A stretch of DNA of 64,000 nucleotides from Podocnemis expansa (lineage: Eukaryota; Chordata; Testudines; Podocnemididae), in NCBI GenBank assembly GCA_007922195.1, contig ML682118.1:976773-1040772 (forward strand), in the 5' to 3' direction. The notes below the pieces were generated by a model that was not told the DNA's origin, made no database searches, and saw only the letters and a program-made list of their open reading frames with translations. Below are positions 1 to 10,920 of the stretch, one piece after another (position 1 is the first letter of the stretch; every line of letters starts with the position of its first letter). Position numbers and translations under genes: made by a program.

Positions 1-722
1 CTTTGACATGGTTAGTTACCACCCGTTACATTGCACCTGTTGGTTTGATCAAAACATCTTTACCCATCACTAGGGGCAATGTATAATTTGGTGGGCCTCA
101 GAACCCTCTGGCACAGGTGCAGGTAGTCCCCTCTCTGGCTTGGGTGGCTCTCCCACTGGCACAGGTGGGCCCCCAATACCCATCCCCAGATCCCACCCCC
201 TGTCCCAATACCCACCCCCAGACACAGACACAGACACAGGCACAGCCATCTCCCCCACACACAAAGCCACCCCCCACAGAGAGAGAGAGAAACACACACA
301 CACACACAGAACCATCCCCAGACAGAGAGAGAGAGAGAGAAACACACACACACAGAGAACCATCCCCAGACAGAGAGATACACACAAAACCCTCCACTGT
401 GTCCCCCCACCCCCAAAGACCTTACCTGGGCTGTTTTTGGACTGACTGACTTCAGGCTGCTCCACTCTACGGGGGGTGGGGGGGTGCCACTGACTCCAGG
501 CCTGCCCCAGCTCTCTCCCTGCCTGGGTTAAGGTGAAGAAGGGTTTAAGGTGGAGCCACAGAAACACTGCATTCTGGCTGCTCATGCTATTTTTAGCGGG
601 GCCGCAGAAGACAGCATTCTGGTGACTTCCTCTATTTTTATGGGCCCCGTAAAATGCCCAGCCTAAAAAATAAGGGGCCCTGGAACTCAGTTCCAGTGAG
701 TTCCCCCTTACTTTAACCCATA
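1..722 (-). mobile_element. hAT-type non-autonomous element, inverted, cut by window edge
   Basis: Read on the minus strand, 722 downward gives GGGTTAAAGTAAG followed by blocks of GGGGCCC/CCCTGGAAC and TTTTTA-rich phrases. These match the beginnings of the elements at 50841-51515 and 27274-28060. The 50841 copy has an 8-bp target duplication and CAGGGGTTAAA ends, so this copy is inferred to be the same hAT-like family with its far end outside the window. Positions 218-375 hold CACAGA/GAGAGA/CACACA simple repeats; the reading frames across them are low-complexity and not genes. Confidence 0.55.
218..375. repeat. CA/GA-rich simple repeats
   Basis: Alternating CAGACA, GAGA and CACACA runs are visible. 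Two near copies of a phrase CCATCCCCAGACAGAGAGA (starting about 313 and 361) show local slippage. Confidence 0.85.
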
Positions 723-3140
723 CGCATCACCATGTCAGCCTATCCTTATTTTTAAGGTATCAGTATGTCCTTATATCATTTTTGGGGAGTGTATTTACAT
801 TTTAACCTTGTATCTGGGTGATCAGGTGTTACCCTTCTGGAATGTGTTCCATGAATACTTAATGCCTGGGAGTAGCCTGTTCTTGCTAGGTTCATGCAGA
901 GGACAGTGAATCTGCAAGCAAAGATCAGCTTTGTAACAGGGTCTGATTTATGCTCATAGCATGATGCTTTCTACCTTTGCTGTATATCAGCAGGGCCTGA
1001 CTCTGTAGAGGCCTTACTCTAGGCCCCCTTATGCCTGGCCTTACATCTCAGACTTTCTTTCTCTAGCACAAAGAAATGCATTAACACTTGGTCAGTTGTG
1101 CTGATACACAATGGCCACAGAGCAATAGGTTGTATGGGAAAAAGATATGTGGCAATCTGGATATTTAAGGACTTCACCACCTTCTGGAATGTTACCTTGG
1201 GGACATTTCCACAATGCATAGCATGGTATCCTTACTTCTCTGAGGGAACTGTATAAATCATACAAATAGGTAATGGCACCCAATGTCTCACTCTCATAGT
1301 TAAATGAATTGTTTCAGGAAACAGAAAAAAGAATGCCATTTGACCTAGTATTCCAACCTAATCAATCTAATTTCAAATGTCAAGCATACTGAGAGAATTT
1401 CTCAGTGTCAGACTGCAGACTGAGAGCCTGATTCTCCTCTCATTCACCCTAGTGTGAATCATGAGTAATGATACTGGAGTTAATGAAGCTGATTCTGACC
1501 ATGACACAAATCAGAAGACCCCACCCCAAACCCAAGTATTATCTATAGAGCTTTTTCTGCTGCATACATAAAAGAAGGAGACAAGTGCCTAAAATATTAC
1601 TTTAAGACTTGGTTCCATTTGGGATTTCCCTGGAGAAAAATAAGATCAACTTGTAATACAAATCTCTTTGTTCAGAAATAGGCTTTCTGCAATGTTTAGC
1701 TGTATAGTGCTGAAGTTGCTAAGTTTTCAGAAGATATCTCCAAAATGGAGGACATATCCACCTACCATTTTAATTCTGAATCTAGCCCTATTGGTTGAAT
1801 GGTCTAGCAAGTCTAGGGAGAAATCTCTCTTCTGATTTGTTCTGAGGCCCCCGGGGAAATCATGGAAGGAGGGGGAAATAACACAATGAAACTTTAAGAA
1901 GCTGTGTCAGAGATGAGTCATCAGCTTATGTTGCTATATCTCTGTTGTCCAGAAGCCACAGGGGTAGGTGAAGAGGCATTTCTGCATCTCTTGTTGCTGT
2001 ACACTTGTGGATTGAAAGAACCCAGTGACTTAAAAAAAAAAAAAAAACCTTCAGACAAATTTTACAAGCTGGCAAAAGAGCTAGCAGAGCAGAAATTAGA
2101 ATCATCAACAGCAAACAGTGCTCAAGACGTGTCACAAGCTTTGCAAAGTTTGAAGGTTAAGTATGTAACTTTTACCTCTTGGTTTTCAATGTCTGCAAGC
2201 AGGGCTACATTTTGATATGAAATATGCTAATATGCATTTTAAAGAGGAAAGTACTGGGTGAAGGCAGGGTGGGTGCAAATGAATTTTAGTGTGCCTGGTT
2301 GAATTCATGTGAGAATGGCCTCCATATGAGTAGCTTGTAATTTTTTTAAGCTGCCTGAAATGAAATAATTTGCTGTCCTCAGGTGATATACATTTGTAGA
2401 TTCATACATGATAATCCCAGATGGGATCTTGAGATCATTTAAAGTGACAATGTAAAATACCAGCTATATAAGTTCACCGAACTACCCTGTTCTGAGCCCA
2501 ACAACTTATGGTAGACTAGCGGATACCTTCCAGCAAGTGAGCCAGTCTTGATAAAAAGACGTTAAGAGACAGAGGATCCATTCTTCCCTTGGTAATTTTT
2601 CCAATGATTAAGCACTGTTAAAAATCTGTGTCTTATTTCTAATTTGAAGTTGCCTGGATTTTAGGCCCAGCCATTGGTTCTCCTTATACCTTTCTCTGCT
2701 AGACTGAAGATCAAGATGTGGCCTTTATTTTGTCTCTTTATACACTGAGATCACTTAAGCGACATCCCAGAGACTTGGCGGAATAAATATCATGGCTAGA
2801 ATAATGATATAGAACAGTGTAACTTGATAAGGAATAACAGGCAGTGGGTGGGGGGGGGAGACATTGCATTATATATCAAGACCATATAAACCTGTTCTGG
2901 GTCCAGAAAGAGAGCAGATGCAAACCATTTGAAGGATTTGGGTAAAACTAAAGGGTTACAAAACAAACAATGGCAAAAACAAAACAAAGCAGGATGACGT
3001 CCTGGTCTACTGCACACCACTAAGCACACTTCCATAAAATCGTATGGCAAAACACAAAATATTTAGTATATTCTTTGATCATGCAGGGGGGAGGTTTGCT
3101 TGCTTGTTTGTTTAAAGTGCAAGAAGTAATCAGCAATGTA
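723..3140. other. spacer, no recognised gene
   Basis: This is AT-rich sequence with short unrelated reading frames. The only oddity is a poly-A run near 2032-2046 followed by an open stretch to about 2157 that ends in a GTTAAGT donor-like sequence. No domain was recognised. Nothing else is supported. Confidence 0.5.
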
Positions 3141-3149
3141 GTCACTTTA

Positions 3150-3440
3150 GACTTGATTAATAAATTCATAGATTTTAAGGTCAGAAGGGACCAATATGAT
3201 CATCTAGTCTGAACTGCTGTGTAGTTCATGCCACACAACCTTTTGCCCACTCCTTCAATAGACACCTCACCTATGACTGAGTCACTCAAGTCCCCAAATC
3301 TAGATTTAAAGACATCAGGGTACAAAGAAACCACTTGCAAGTGACCCATGTCCCATGCTATATGGAAAGGTGAACAGCTCTCAGCGCCTTTGACAATTTG
3401 CCCCAGGGAAAAATCCCTTCCTGTCTCTAGATATGGCAAT
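3150..3440. repeat. old interspersed repeat (CR1/SINE-like tail)
   Basis: The stretch beginning AAGGTCAGAAGGGACC and continuing ATATGATCATCTAGTCTG is the style of a dispersed repeat common in turtle, crocodile and bird genomes. The family name is not certain and there is no second copy in this window to compare. Confidence 0.4.
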
Positions 3441-3779
3441 TAGCTAATCCCTGACATGTGTCCAAGACTCACCAGCCAGTCACTCAGAATGATGATTCAT
3501 TCTAAGAGAAGGGAATTGACTGAGAATATGAAGGCAATCTGAGTAAATATGATCATGAAATAATGAATGTAATGATTCTAAGAGAGGAAGAAATAAAATA
3601 AGCAGAATTAGAACAATAAAAAAATAACAGAATAAGAAATTCAGAGAACATGAAAGCTAGTTCCCAAGAGAAGGAAATCAAAAGATAAAATTAATTCCTG
3701 AGAGCAGGCAGTTTCTCAAGGATAAAATATTACAAATGCTGCAGAAAACTATCCTGATGTATAGGAAAAATAAGAATAG

Positions 3780-4440
3780 TAAGAGGCCAGTGTGGTATGA
3801 TCAAGAGCTCTATATTTGCTGGAAATTGAAGAACAACCCCAAAAGAATGAAAACACAAGCATACTGCAAATTATGAATACAAATGTATAGCACAATCATG
3901 AGGGCCAGAATAAGGAAGGCTAAGGCGCAAAATGAGTTATGCTTAGCAGGGAACATAAAAGGCATTAAGGAAAGGGGCATTAATACTACAAGAGGAGCAA
4001 GAGAAAGATGAAGGAAAGTATAGTTCATCTAGTGAGTGGGAAAAGGAGAGCCAATAAAGGATAATAACAAGAAGGCTGAGGTATTTAATTCCAATTGTTT
4101 CAGGCTTCATTAGAACAGTTACTGATGAAATGATGCATAACACAATTAATACTAACAACAGCAAAATGGAAATAACACAAGCTAAAATAGGAAAAGTACT
4201 GGTTAAAAATATATAGATATGTTAGATATATTCAAATGGCAAGGCCTGATGAAATTCATCCATGGGTATGTGAGGATCTAAACAAGGCAATTGTAGCTCT
4301 ATTAGTTATTCTGTTTGACAACTCATGGAAGATGGAAGATGGCAAATATAGCTCCTGTCTTTTAAAAAGGGGAAGAAAGAGGACCCAGAGAACTGATTTT
4401 GTGTCACCCTAATTTTGATATCATGAAAGATACTGGTTCC
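3780..4440 (+). mobile_element. decayed CR1 LINE fragment (late endonuclease to early RT region)
   Basis: Broken frames resemble the inter-domain and early RT region of the better preserved CR1 at 34-39.4 kb. Around 4325-4400 the words for GGCAAATATAGCTCC and AAAGGGGAAGAAAGAGGACC parallel the 37.82-37.87 kb part of that CR1. Stops and indels are numerous. The fragment is interrupted on its right side by a miniature element ending near 4715. Confidence 0.6.
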
Positions 4441-4716
4441 CAGGCTCCACCAATTCTAGCAAGGGGCTGGGAGCCAAATCCCACTCCCAGCTGCTTGCTA
4501 GCAGTGACTGGGGCTGGATTGAGCCCTGGAAGCCCATTTGGGACCTGGGGTGGGGATGGGGTTGGGCCCTGTGTCTGGGCCTGGCCTGAGGCCCTGGGTA
4601 TGTCTACCTGTGTCCAGTGCAGACATACACGGAAGCTGATGTAACAAGGTCGACTTAAAGTCAACCTTGTTAAGTTGACTTCCAAGGATGACCCTGCATC
4701 CCAATGTAGACATAGC
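4441..4716. mobile_element. Harbinger-like miniature element inserted in CR1
   Basis: The right end reads GTAGACATAGCC (about 4704-4715), the terminal sequence shared by the other Harbinger miniature elements here. An internal GGGTATGTCTAC occurs at about 4596. The GC-rich body (AAGGGGCTGGGAGCC and so on) resembles 46190-46540, which ends in a similar GTCGAC/GTTGAC-rich terminus. CR1 sequence resumes after it, so the insertion is younger than the CR1. Confidence 0.55.
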
Positions 4717-4910
4717 CACTGTTGAGGACTCAGTATAATACTGTGTAAGTTCTGGGCACCATACTTTAAAAAAGGTTGTGGACAATATGGGCAAAACTGA
4801 ATTCAGAAGAGAGAAACAAAAATAATAAAAGATTTTAAAAAATTGACCTATGACGTGTTAAAGCTGAGGGAGGTGAGGGAGCAAATTCCAGTGATCACTA
4901 GAGTGCCCCT
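4717..4910 (+). mobile_element. decayed CR1 LINE fragment (distal RT)
   Basis: Around 4735-4800 the sequence parallels the CR1 distal RT region (start about 38.9 kb in the large copy): a tract reading TGTAAGTTCTGGGCACC and then AAAAAAGGTTGTGGACAA. No open frame remains. Confidence 0.55.
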
Positions 4911-5246
4911 TGATCAATAAAGAGACTGAATCACTTTTTAGGTTAAATCACTATATATGTAACTTTTATTGTAATTATATACAATAGCCACTAGGTGGAG
5001 CACGTTAACTATAAATGTGACGTTTTAGTACAACAACTCTTACCAGCTAAGTGAGAATGGAATCTGTTAAGTGCTGCAATTACAATAGTTAAAATAATTC
5101 TGTTTCTCTAAGGCATTGCAATATTTTCCAAGTGCAGATAAATAATCCAATAAACAGGTAATATAATATGATAACACAAACAATACCTATCCCTACTCCG
5201 GTACCTAACCCCAAAGCAAACTCTTTACCCTAGTCTTGCTTAGTAC
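4911..5246. other. spacer
   Basis: AT-rich unique sequence with nothing recognised. The last 8 bases, CTTAGTAC at 5239-5246, are the left target duplication of the hAT element that follows. Confidence 0.6.
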
Positions 5247-5399
5247 CAATGTTCCCTCTAAGCTGTGCCAGGGAGCAGTAGCGCAGCTGCCGCCGCTCAC
5301 TTGTGCAGCAAGCCCTGACCCCAGCGCGGGTCTAGCAGCCACAAGCCATGCCTGGCCCCGCAAACATTTCTCCTGGGAGCCAGGAAACCTGGGGTGGGG

Positions 5400-5930
5400 C
5401 TGGCAGGGAGCAGAAGCAGAAGCAGAGGAGCCAGGGGATTGGGGCTGGTGGGGAGTGGAGGAGCTGGAGGATCGGGGCTGGTGGAGAGTGGAAGAGCTGG
5501 AGGATAGGGGTTGGGGGAGGGAACGGAAGAGCTGGAGGATCGGGGCTGGCGGGGACCGGAAGAGCCGGAGGATGGGGTTTGTGGGGGGGGGGGAGCGGAA
5601 GAGCCAGAAATTGGGGGCTGGTGGGGAGCAGAGGAGCTGGAGGATCGGGGCTGGTGGGGAGTGAAAGAGCTGGAGGATCGGGGCTGGCGGGGACCGGAGG
5701 AGCTGGAGGATCAGGGCTGGAGGGGAGCGGAGGAGCAGGGTGATCGGGGCTGGCAGGGAGCGGAAGACCCGGAGGATTGGGGCTGCGGGGGAGCGAAGGA
5801 TCGGGGCTGGCGAGGAGCAGAGGATCAGGGCTGGCGTGGAGAGGAAGAGCCAGAGGATTGGGGCTGGGGGCAGATTAGAAGCGGGGGTGGGGGCTCTGGG
5901 GCTGGGGGCAGATTAGAAGCAGGGGTAAGC
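5400..5930. repeat. G-rich minisatellite (units of roughly 40-45 bp)
   Basis: Degenerate repetition of GGAGCTGGAGGATCGGGGCTGG-like phrases with GGGGAG(C/T)GGA linkers, about a dozen units. Long open frames on the plus strand are a by-product of a repeat without stop codons and are not called as genes. Confidence 0.85.
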
Positions 5931-6012
5931 TCATGCCATGGGGGGGGTAGGGGAGTGTTGATGTGTAAGGAAACATATTGTTTCCTTTTCAAGTCATTGC
6001 TGCCAAATAGGT

Positions 6013-6206
6013 CAGTGATTCCCAATGTTTTCTCTGCCATTGCAGTGGCACTCCTTGCTACCTTTAATTCATTTGTGGCACATTGCCATATAGTTTCCAA
6101 ATGAAGCCATATATTTCCATGAGCCAATCCAGAGCTCTTTGAGTAGTTTTTCAAAAAATTCTGTGGCACACCTGTGTGCTCGGGCACACTGGGTTGGGAA
6201 ACAGTG
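6013..6206. mobile_element. small hAT miniature element nested in the 5247-7388 element
   Basis: The ends are CAGTGATTCCCAA and TTGGGAAACAGTG, inverted with two mismatches. Flanks AAATAGGT (6005-6012) and GGATAGGT (6207-6214) agree at 6 of 8 positions. The ends are of the widespread CAGTGGTTC type seen also at 26025. The element is 194 bp with no coding capacity. Confidence 0.6.
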
Positions 6207-6954
6207 GGATAGGTAGATACAACACACAAATTCCACCCAAGATGCAGAATAAACACAGAAAACTGTATAGAACCTTATGTTACATTATTAACACCCAGCA
6301 TTTTTACAGCACTTTCCATCCCAGGATCTTTCAATGGCTTACTATACTAGGTATTCACACATGCTTGGCTCTGTGGTATCCAAGAAGCACACCCCACCTG
6401 TGCTCACATTTACGTGAATGGCCCTAACAATACATTATAGGCAAACTACATGTGTCCTCCCATTTTGATATCTTTACCAAGTGTCATAAACAATGGCTTT
6501 AGGAGGAGGTGCCCCCTCCATGTATTTTTAGCACAGCTCTGTTTTCAGTTGGCGGCTGGTAAAGGAAAGTTCAAAGCATGCAGACAAGAACAACATAAAA
6601 CTGGGAGATGGGGATTGTAGCAGAAAGAGAAGGCAGCCTGATCTAACTTTTTAAGTAAAGTGGAAAAACTGTCATTGACCTTAATTAACATCAACTCAAG
6701 TAATATATAGGCCTAAATCAAGGTGACTTCATTGAGCTCAGTGAGTGAGATCTAGTCAGAATTGTCACGTTCATTAGGAATCTGTAAAAAAAAAAATAGA
6801 TTATTGGCTATTGGTGATCATAAGCTCTTATCTGTGTAATTTCTCACACATTTGCTTATATCATTTCCCATCTTCTAAAGGTGAGCTGAGATTACAGACA
6901 ACCAAAAAATCAGAAGCCACCCCACAAGGCAGCTTCACAAATTCATAACACATA

Positions 6955-7251
6955 ATGACAAAGCGTACAGCCAACAGTTTAGTGCAAGACAATTGCAGTG
7001 ATGTCAAGAACTATACAGGTATTGTAAGTTTTAAGATGGCACGGCTAAATGAATTAATTGCAACTGAGACTATGGAATCTGGAGAGGTGCTGTATGTCAA
7101 ATTGGGTCAGCTATGTTCTTACTCTGAGGACAATGGCATTTATGCTTGTCATGTGCAGCAGCCAAGACAAGCTGTGATTTTGCTAAAGGAAAGACACGGA
7201 GTTCATGGAAGATTGACTATTTGAAGAGGCATCTCAATCAGAAAAACTATA
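6955..7251 (+). pseudogene. hAT transposase N-terminal BED-type zinc-finger exon, broken
   Basis: The frame from 6955 reads an open stretch with the phrase MESGEVLYVKLGQLCSYSED. From about 7144 the recognisable continuation is in another frame and carries C-x2-C (CLSC), then SSWKIDYLKRHLNQK, which fits a BED finger with its W and basic helix. So there is a frameshift near 7140. BED fingers are the usual N-terminal DNA-binding module of hAT transposases and their domesticated relatives. The rest of a transposase (RNase-H fold, dimerisation domain) is absent; sequence passes directly into the terminal foldback. A domesticated exon is unlikely because of the frameshift. Confidence 0.55.
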
Positions 7252-7396
7252 CAATGTTCCCTCTCTAAGCTGGTGACGCAACTGAGCAAGTTATGGATGC
7301 ACTTGGGGAGCCGATGGGCAGTGGGTCAGGGGCCCGGCCCAGGCCCAGGAACTTGCTCAGCTGCATCACCGGCTTAGAGGGAACATTGCTTAGTAC

Positions 7397-9249
7397 CATT
7401 TATTGTTTCTTAGCATACCTCCTGCAAGTTAAACTTAATTTTATGATAGAAAAGGAGGTTCACAATCCATGTGTGAAAGGCAAATGCACCACTCAGGACT
7501 TCCGAGCATGGACTCCAAAGGGTCTGGTTCATGGCTTGCAGGACAAGCCTGTAGCTAGGGTGCCCTTTTCGGATTGTTGGAGAAGGTTAGACACAACATA
7601 GAACTTGGCAAAACATTGCAACACATAAAAGCAAACACACAATATTTACCACTTCTTGACATTGCCCTCTGAAAGGTCTTTAACAGCTGTTCAGGTAACT
7701 GTTTAAAACCGACTAGGGACACTGAGGGCCTGGTACTTTAAAGAACCCATGTTAGGTTCCCAGTTACAAGTAAGGTAGCTTGTCCAGGCCAGTGACTCGT
7801 AGACTAAACTAAATCAGAGAAAAACCGGTACCCTATGGACCATTAACCGAACCTAGTGATGGACTGTCTCCTCCCTGCTTGGCCAGATGAGGGGTATCAC
7901 CTTCCCTTGTAGAAGGCGGGGAGTGCGTTAGGCTGGCTAGACCCCTGGCGATGTAGCAGGCTCTTCAGCTACCATTCCTCTGACTTGTTCAGGTGTTTGT
8001 CTCATCTTTTTATTTGCAAAAAACACATTGACATAGCCTGTATCTCACCCACCTGGGATTTACTTCTCTTATTTGTCCAGAAAACAAGCTTTTCCAACTG
8101 TTGCACTTCCCCTTTCCCTTGGCCTTGGTCAGCTTGAACCAGTATTCGGGGGGGTTTGCAGTTGGTGGGTCTTCTGCAGGACAAGGTCATTAATATGGCT
8201 TTACTTCTGTTCAAACAGTACTTTACACATAGCCTGGAGTTTGGCCATTTATATCCTCCCCTTCTTGTTTCACATGAAGAAAATTGGGGAGGGGGAAGGA
8301 AAAGGAAAAAAAAAATCTATATTTAGTCCTGAGAAAAGAAGAATGGAGGTGTAGCGACACCTGAGAACAGTCTCAAATTTGTTAAGAGGTGTAATAAAAG
8401 AGACAGAGATCCATTTTTAACCATGTCCACTGAAAATAGGATAGCGTACACCTGGCTTAATGTGCAAAAGAGGTGATGTATGTTAGATAGCAGGTGAAAG
8501 TTTCTAACAATATGAATAGTTAATCACTATAATATGATTACAGGATGACTGTGCAATTTCTGTCACTGGAGGATTTTTAAGAATAACTTATACAATCACA
8601 TGTCAAGGATGATATTGGGATACTTGGTCCTATCTTTCCTCAGGGCGATGGACTCAGCTCTGGTCTATATTGCATGGGGATTTTGGTGGCAGTCAATGGG
8701 AGATACACAAGTTACTTAAAATAACTTGTGTGTCTGATTTTGACTCTCTAATACCTGCTTACTGTATATTCAGTGCACCGAGTCAATGGAAAATGGCCTC
8801 CTGTTGACTCAGTATTACACTGCTTGAAGGGATGGTCTTAATGGATCAACTTCTTGATTGATTGAGTGGGTCTTCACAGATCTTGATCATCTATGTTTCT
8901 GTGATTCTTCAAAAATCAGTATATCCATTTTGAACAGGAAAAAAAAAGCCTAGGAAGACAATGGGTGTTAGGTGGCTCCTTTTGAAAATTACTCACACAA
9001 TACTTTTGGATCATCTTCAAGGGTAGCATCTGAATACTTCCAAAATATTAATGAATATAACATCACAGCACCTTCAGAGATTGATACATTATGTTATCTT
9101 CGTTTACAGAAGTACTGAGAGGCAGAAATAACAAAGCTATTTTTTTTTTCACAGAAGCTCAAGGGATAAAACCCAGATTTTTAAAGGTATTTATAATCAG
9201 TGCAGGATGAAAGATATTCATCAGAATTGCTCCTTCTGGCCTTGAAATC
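7397..9249. other. spacer, no recognised gene
   Basis: Ordinary AT-rich intergenic sequence. Short open frames at 8002-8354 overlap on both strands, lack domains and are not called. No repeat family was recognised with confidence. Confidence 0.5.
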
Positions 9250-9252
9250 AAT

Positions 9253-9647
9253 GGTTATGTCTACAGACATTATTATTTCGAAATAAGTTAATTCAAATTA
9301 AGAAAAATGTTAATTCGAATTAAGGAAAAGCCTGCTATTGAAATGGCTGTTATTTCAAAATGGTTATTTTGAAATAAGGCCGTTCGGACATGTTGTTTCA
9401 AAACAGTTGTTTTGAAACAATGGTGTTCTTTCTAAACAACATGTCCAAACAGCCTTATTTCGAAATAACCATTTTGAAATAACAGCTGTTTCGAAATGAA
9501 TGGTGTTTAAGCTGTTTCGAACGACGGTTCTTATTTTGAAAATGACGGATCCTGTCATTTCGAAATAAGAAAATGTTGTGTGGACCTAATCTCTTTTATT
9601 TTGAAATAGCCAGTGTTATTTCGAAATAAAAGAGATGTGTAGACATA
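9253..9647. mobile_element. Harbinger-like foldback miniature element (TTTCGAAATAA family)
   Basis: The left end is GGTTATGTCTAC and the right end GTGTAGACATA, flanked by AAT on both sides (9250-9252, 9648-9650). It is filled with TTATTTCGAAATAA-type palindromes. A core inverted repeat runs from about 9340 to 9490, so a single strand could fold into a long hairpin. The same family occurs at 26475, 29050, 34627 and 60200. It has no coding capacity and presumably depends on a Harbinger transposase supplied elsewhere. Confidence 0.75.
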
Positions 9648-9650
9648 AAT

Positions 9651-9987
9651 GAGATTTCCATTCCTACATGCTACTGAATTTTCCATTAGGCCTATTAACA
9701 CATTTATAAATCTCATCTGAGGTTACCAACTCCTACTGAAATTGAATGTGAACCAAGCACCAAATTGTCTTTGGCTTCTCTGGAAATCCCAGTCAAAATA
9801 AATGAGGCAACCACTCACTGATTGTCTTTGGAATTGCAGAAAAATTAACATTGACTTGCTCAGATTCAGATCAGGGTATTTTCCCCATAACCACCCTTTT
9901 TCTTATCACTAAGCCTTTCATTGCATCTACTCTCTGTGTGAACTTGTTTAATTTATGTCTCATTCCTTTCCCCAAGATTTAAGAGCC
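9651..9987. other. OR gene upstream region
   Basis: No gene is seen. A pyrimidine-rich stretch ending CATTCCTTTCCCCAAG at about 9961-9976 could act as a splice acceptor joining a 5' non-coding exon to the OR coding exon, the common vertebrate OR gene structure. The acceptor is an inference; no upstream exon was identified. Confidence 0.3.
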
Positions 9988-10920
9988 ATGGCATCAATGG
10001 GAGAGGAGAACCACACAACCGTCATGGAATTCATCTTGTTGGGGTTTGGAGATGATCCAGGACAGCAAGTGATCCCTTTTGTGATATTCCTTGCGATTTA
10101 CTTAGTAACAGTGCTGGGGAACACCATCCTGCTCCTAATAATTACAGCCAACTCTCGCCTCCACACGCCCATGTACTTCTTCCTTATGAACCTGTCCCTC
10201 TTAGACCTCTGTTACTCCTCCACTATTGCCCCCAGAGCCATAATGAGCTTCCTAGCAGGGAACAAATCCATTTCCTACAATGGATGTGCCACTCAATTCT
10301 TCTTCTTCGTTCTCTTCCTCACCACTGAAGGGTTCCTCATGGCAGCAATGGCATATGATCGCTACACTGCCATCTGCAACCCACTGTTGTATCCTGTCAT
10401 CATGTCCAAATGGGTTTGCATTCAACTGGTGGCAGGGTCATATTTCTGTGGCTGTGTGAATTCCATGGTACAAACAGGTTTCACATTTAGCCTGAAGTAT
10501 TGTAGATCTAATGAGATTGATCATTTCTTCTGTGATGGCCCTCCCTTGTTTAGCATTTCTTGCAGTGACACATATATCAATAATCTTGTGATGTTTACCT
10601 TATGCAGCCTCATCATATCGAGCACTGCCCTAACTGTCCTCATCTCCTACTTTTATATCATCTCCACCATTCTCAGGATTCGTTCTGCTGAGGGCAGACA
10701 GAGAGCCTTCTCCACCTGCACCTCCCACATGGTGGCTGTGATTTTATTGTATGGGTCCACTGCTTTTATGTATATCCAGCCCACTTGGCTATCTTCTTTG
10801 TACCCAAGGAAAACTGTATCTGTGTTTTACACATTTGTCATCCCTATGTTGAATCCCTTCATCTACAGCCTTAGAAACAAGGATGTGAAAGAGGTTTTGA
10901 GAAAGACTATGAGCTGTTAA
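9988..10920 (+). CDS. olfactory receptor (class II), intact single-exon gene
   Basis: This encodes a 310-residue seven-helix odorant GPCR that would act in the cilia membrane of olfactory neurons through the Golf/cAMP pathway. Visible family marks are: N-glycosylation site NHT at residues 8-10; GN at 44-45 in TM1; [10 protein letters not shown] at 61-70 in TM2; the extracellular cysteine C100; MAYDRY at 121-126 at the end of TM3; a cysteine-rich second extracellular loop ([13 protein letters not shown]); SYFYIIS in TM5; RAFSTCTSH at 239-247 entering TM6; and [12 protein letters not shown] at 286-297 in TM7. Length is normal for the family. An in-frame ATG at 9955 would add 11 residues not typical of ORs; ATG 9988 or 9997 is preferred. 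The style suggests the OR5/8/9 group, but the subfamily is not certain. The ligand is unknown. It is the only gene in the window without a lesion. Confidence 0.93.
   Translation: MASMGEENHTTVMEFILLGFGDDPGQQVIPFVIFLAIYLVTVLGNTILLLIITANSRLHTPMYFFLMNLSLLDLCYSSTIAPRAIMSFLAGNKSISYNGCATQFFFFVLFLTTEGFLMAAMAYDRYTAICNPLLYPVIMSKWVCIQLVAGSYFCGCVNSMVQTGFTFSLKYCRSNEIDHFFCDGPPLFSISCSDTYINNLVMFTLCSLIISSTALTVLISYFYIISTILRIRSAEGRQRAFSTCTSHMVAVILLYGSTAFMYIQPTWLSSLYPRKTVSVFYTFVIPMLNPFIYSLRNKDVKEVLRKTMSC

Larger units (their letters stand above)
5247..7388 (+). mobile_element. hAT-superfamily element, 2142 bp, with 8-bp TSD
   Basis: The left end is CAATGTTCCCTCTAAGC and the right end is GCTTAGAGGGAACATTG, an inverted match. 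The flanks are CTTAGTAC at 5239-5246 and CTTAGTAC at 7389-7396, a perfect 8-bp target duplication as expected for hAT. Inside are a minisatellite (about 5400-5930), a second small element (6013-6206), and a broken BED-like zinc-finger exon near 7147-7251. The last 137 bp (7252-7388) are a foldback whose two arms both carry the terminal sequence. The element is non-functional as it stands. Confidence 0.8.

Noticed and set aside
60..585. Long overlapping frames on both strands
   Set aside because: They are produced by CA/GA simple repeats and a GC-rich repeat element; composition is Val/Cys/Leu or His/Thr with no domain.
5236..6104. Glu/Trp/Gly-rich plus-strand frames of 130-200 residues
   Set aside because: They arise from a minisatellite lacking stop codons inside a hAT element; no start context and several overlapping phases are equally open.
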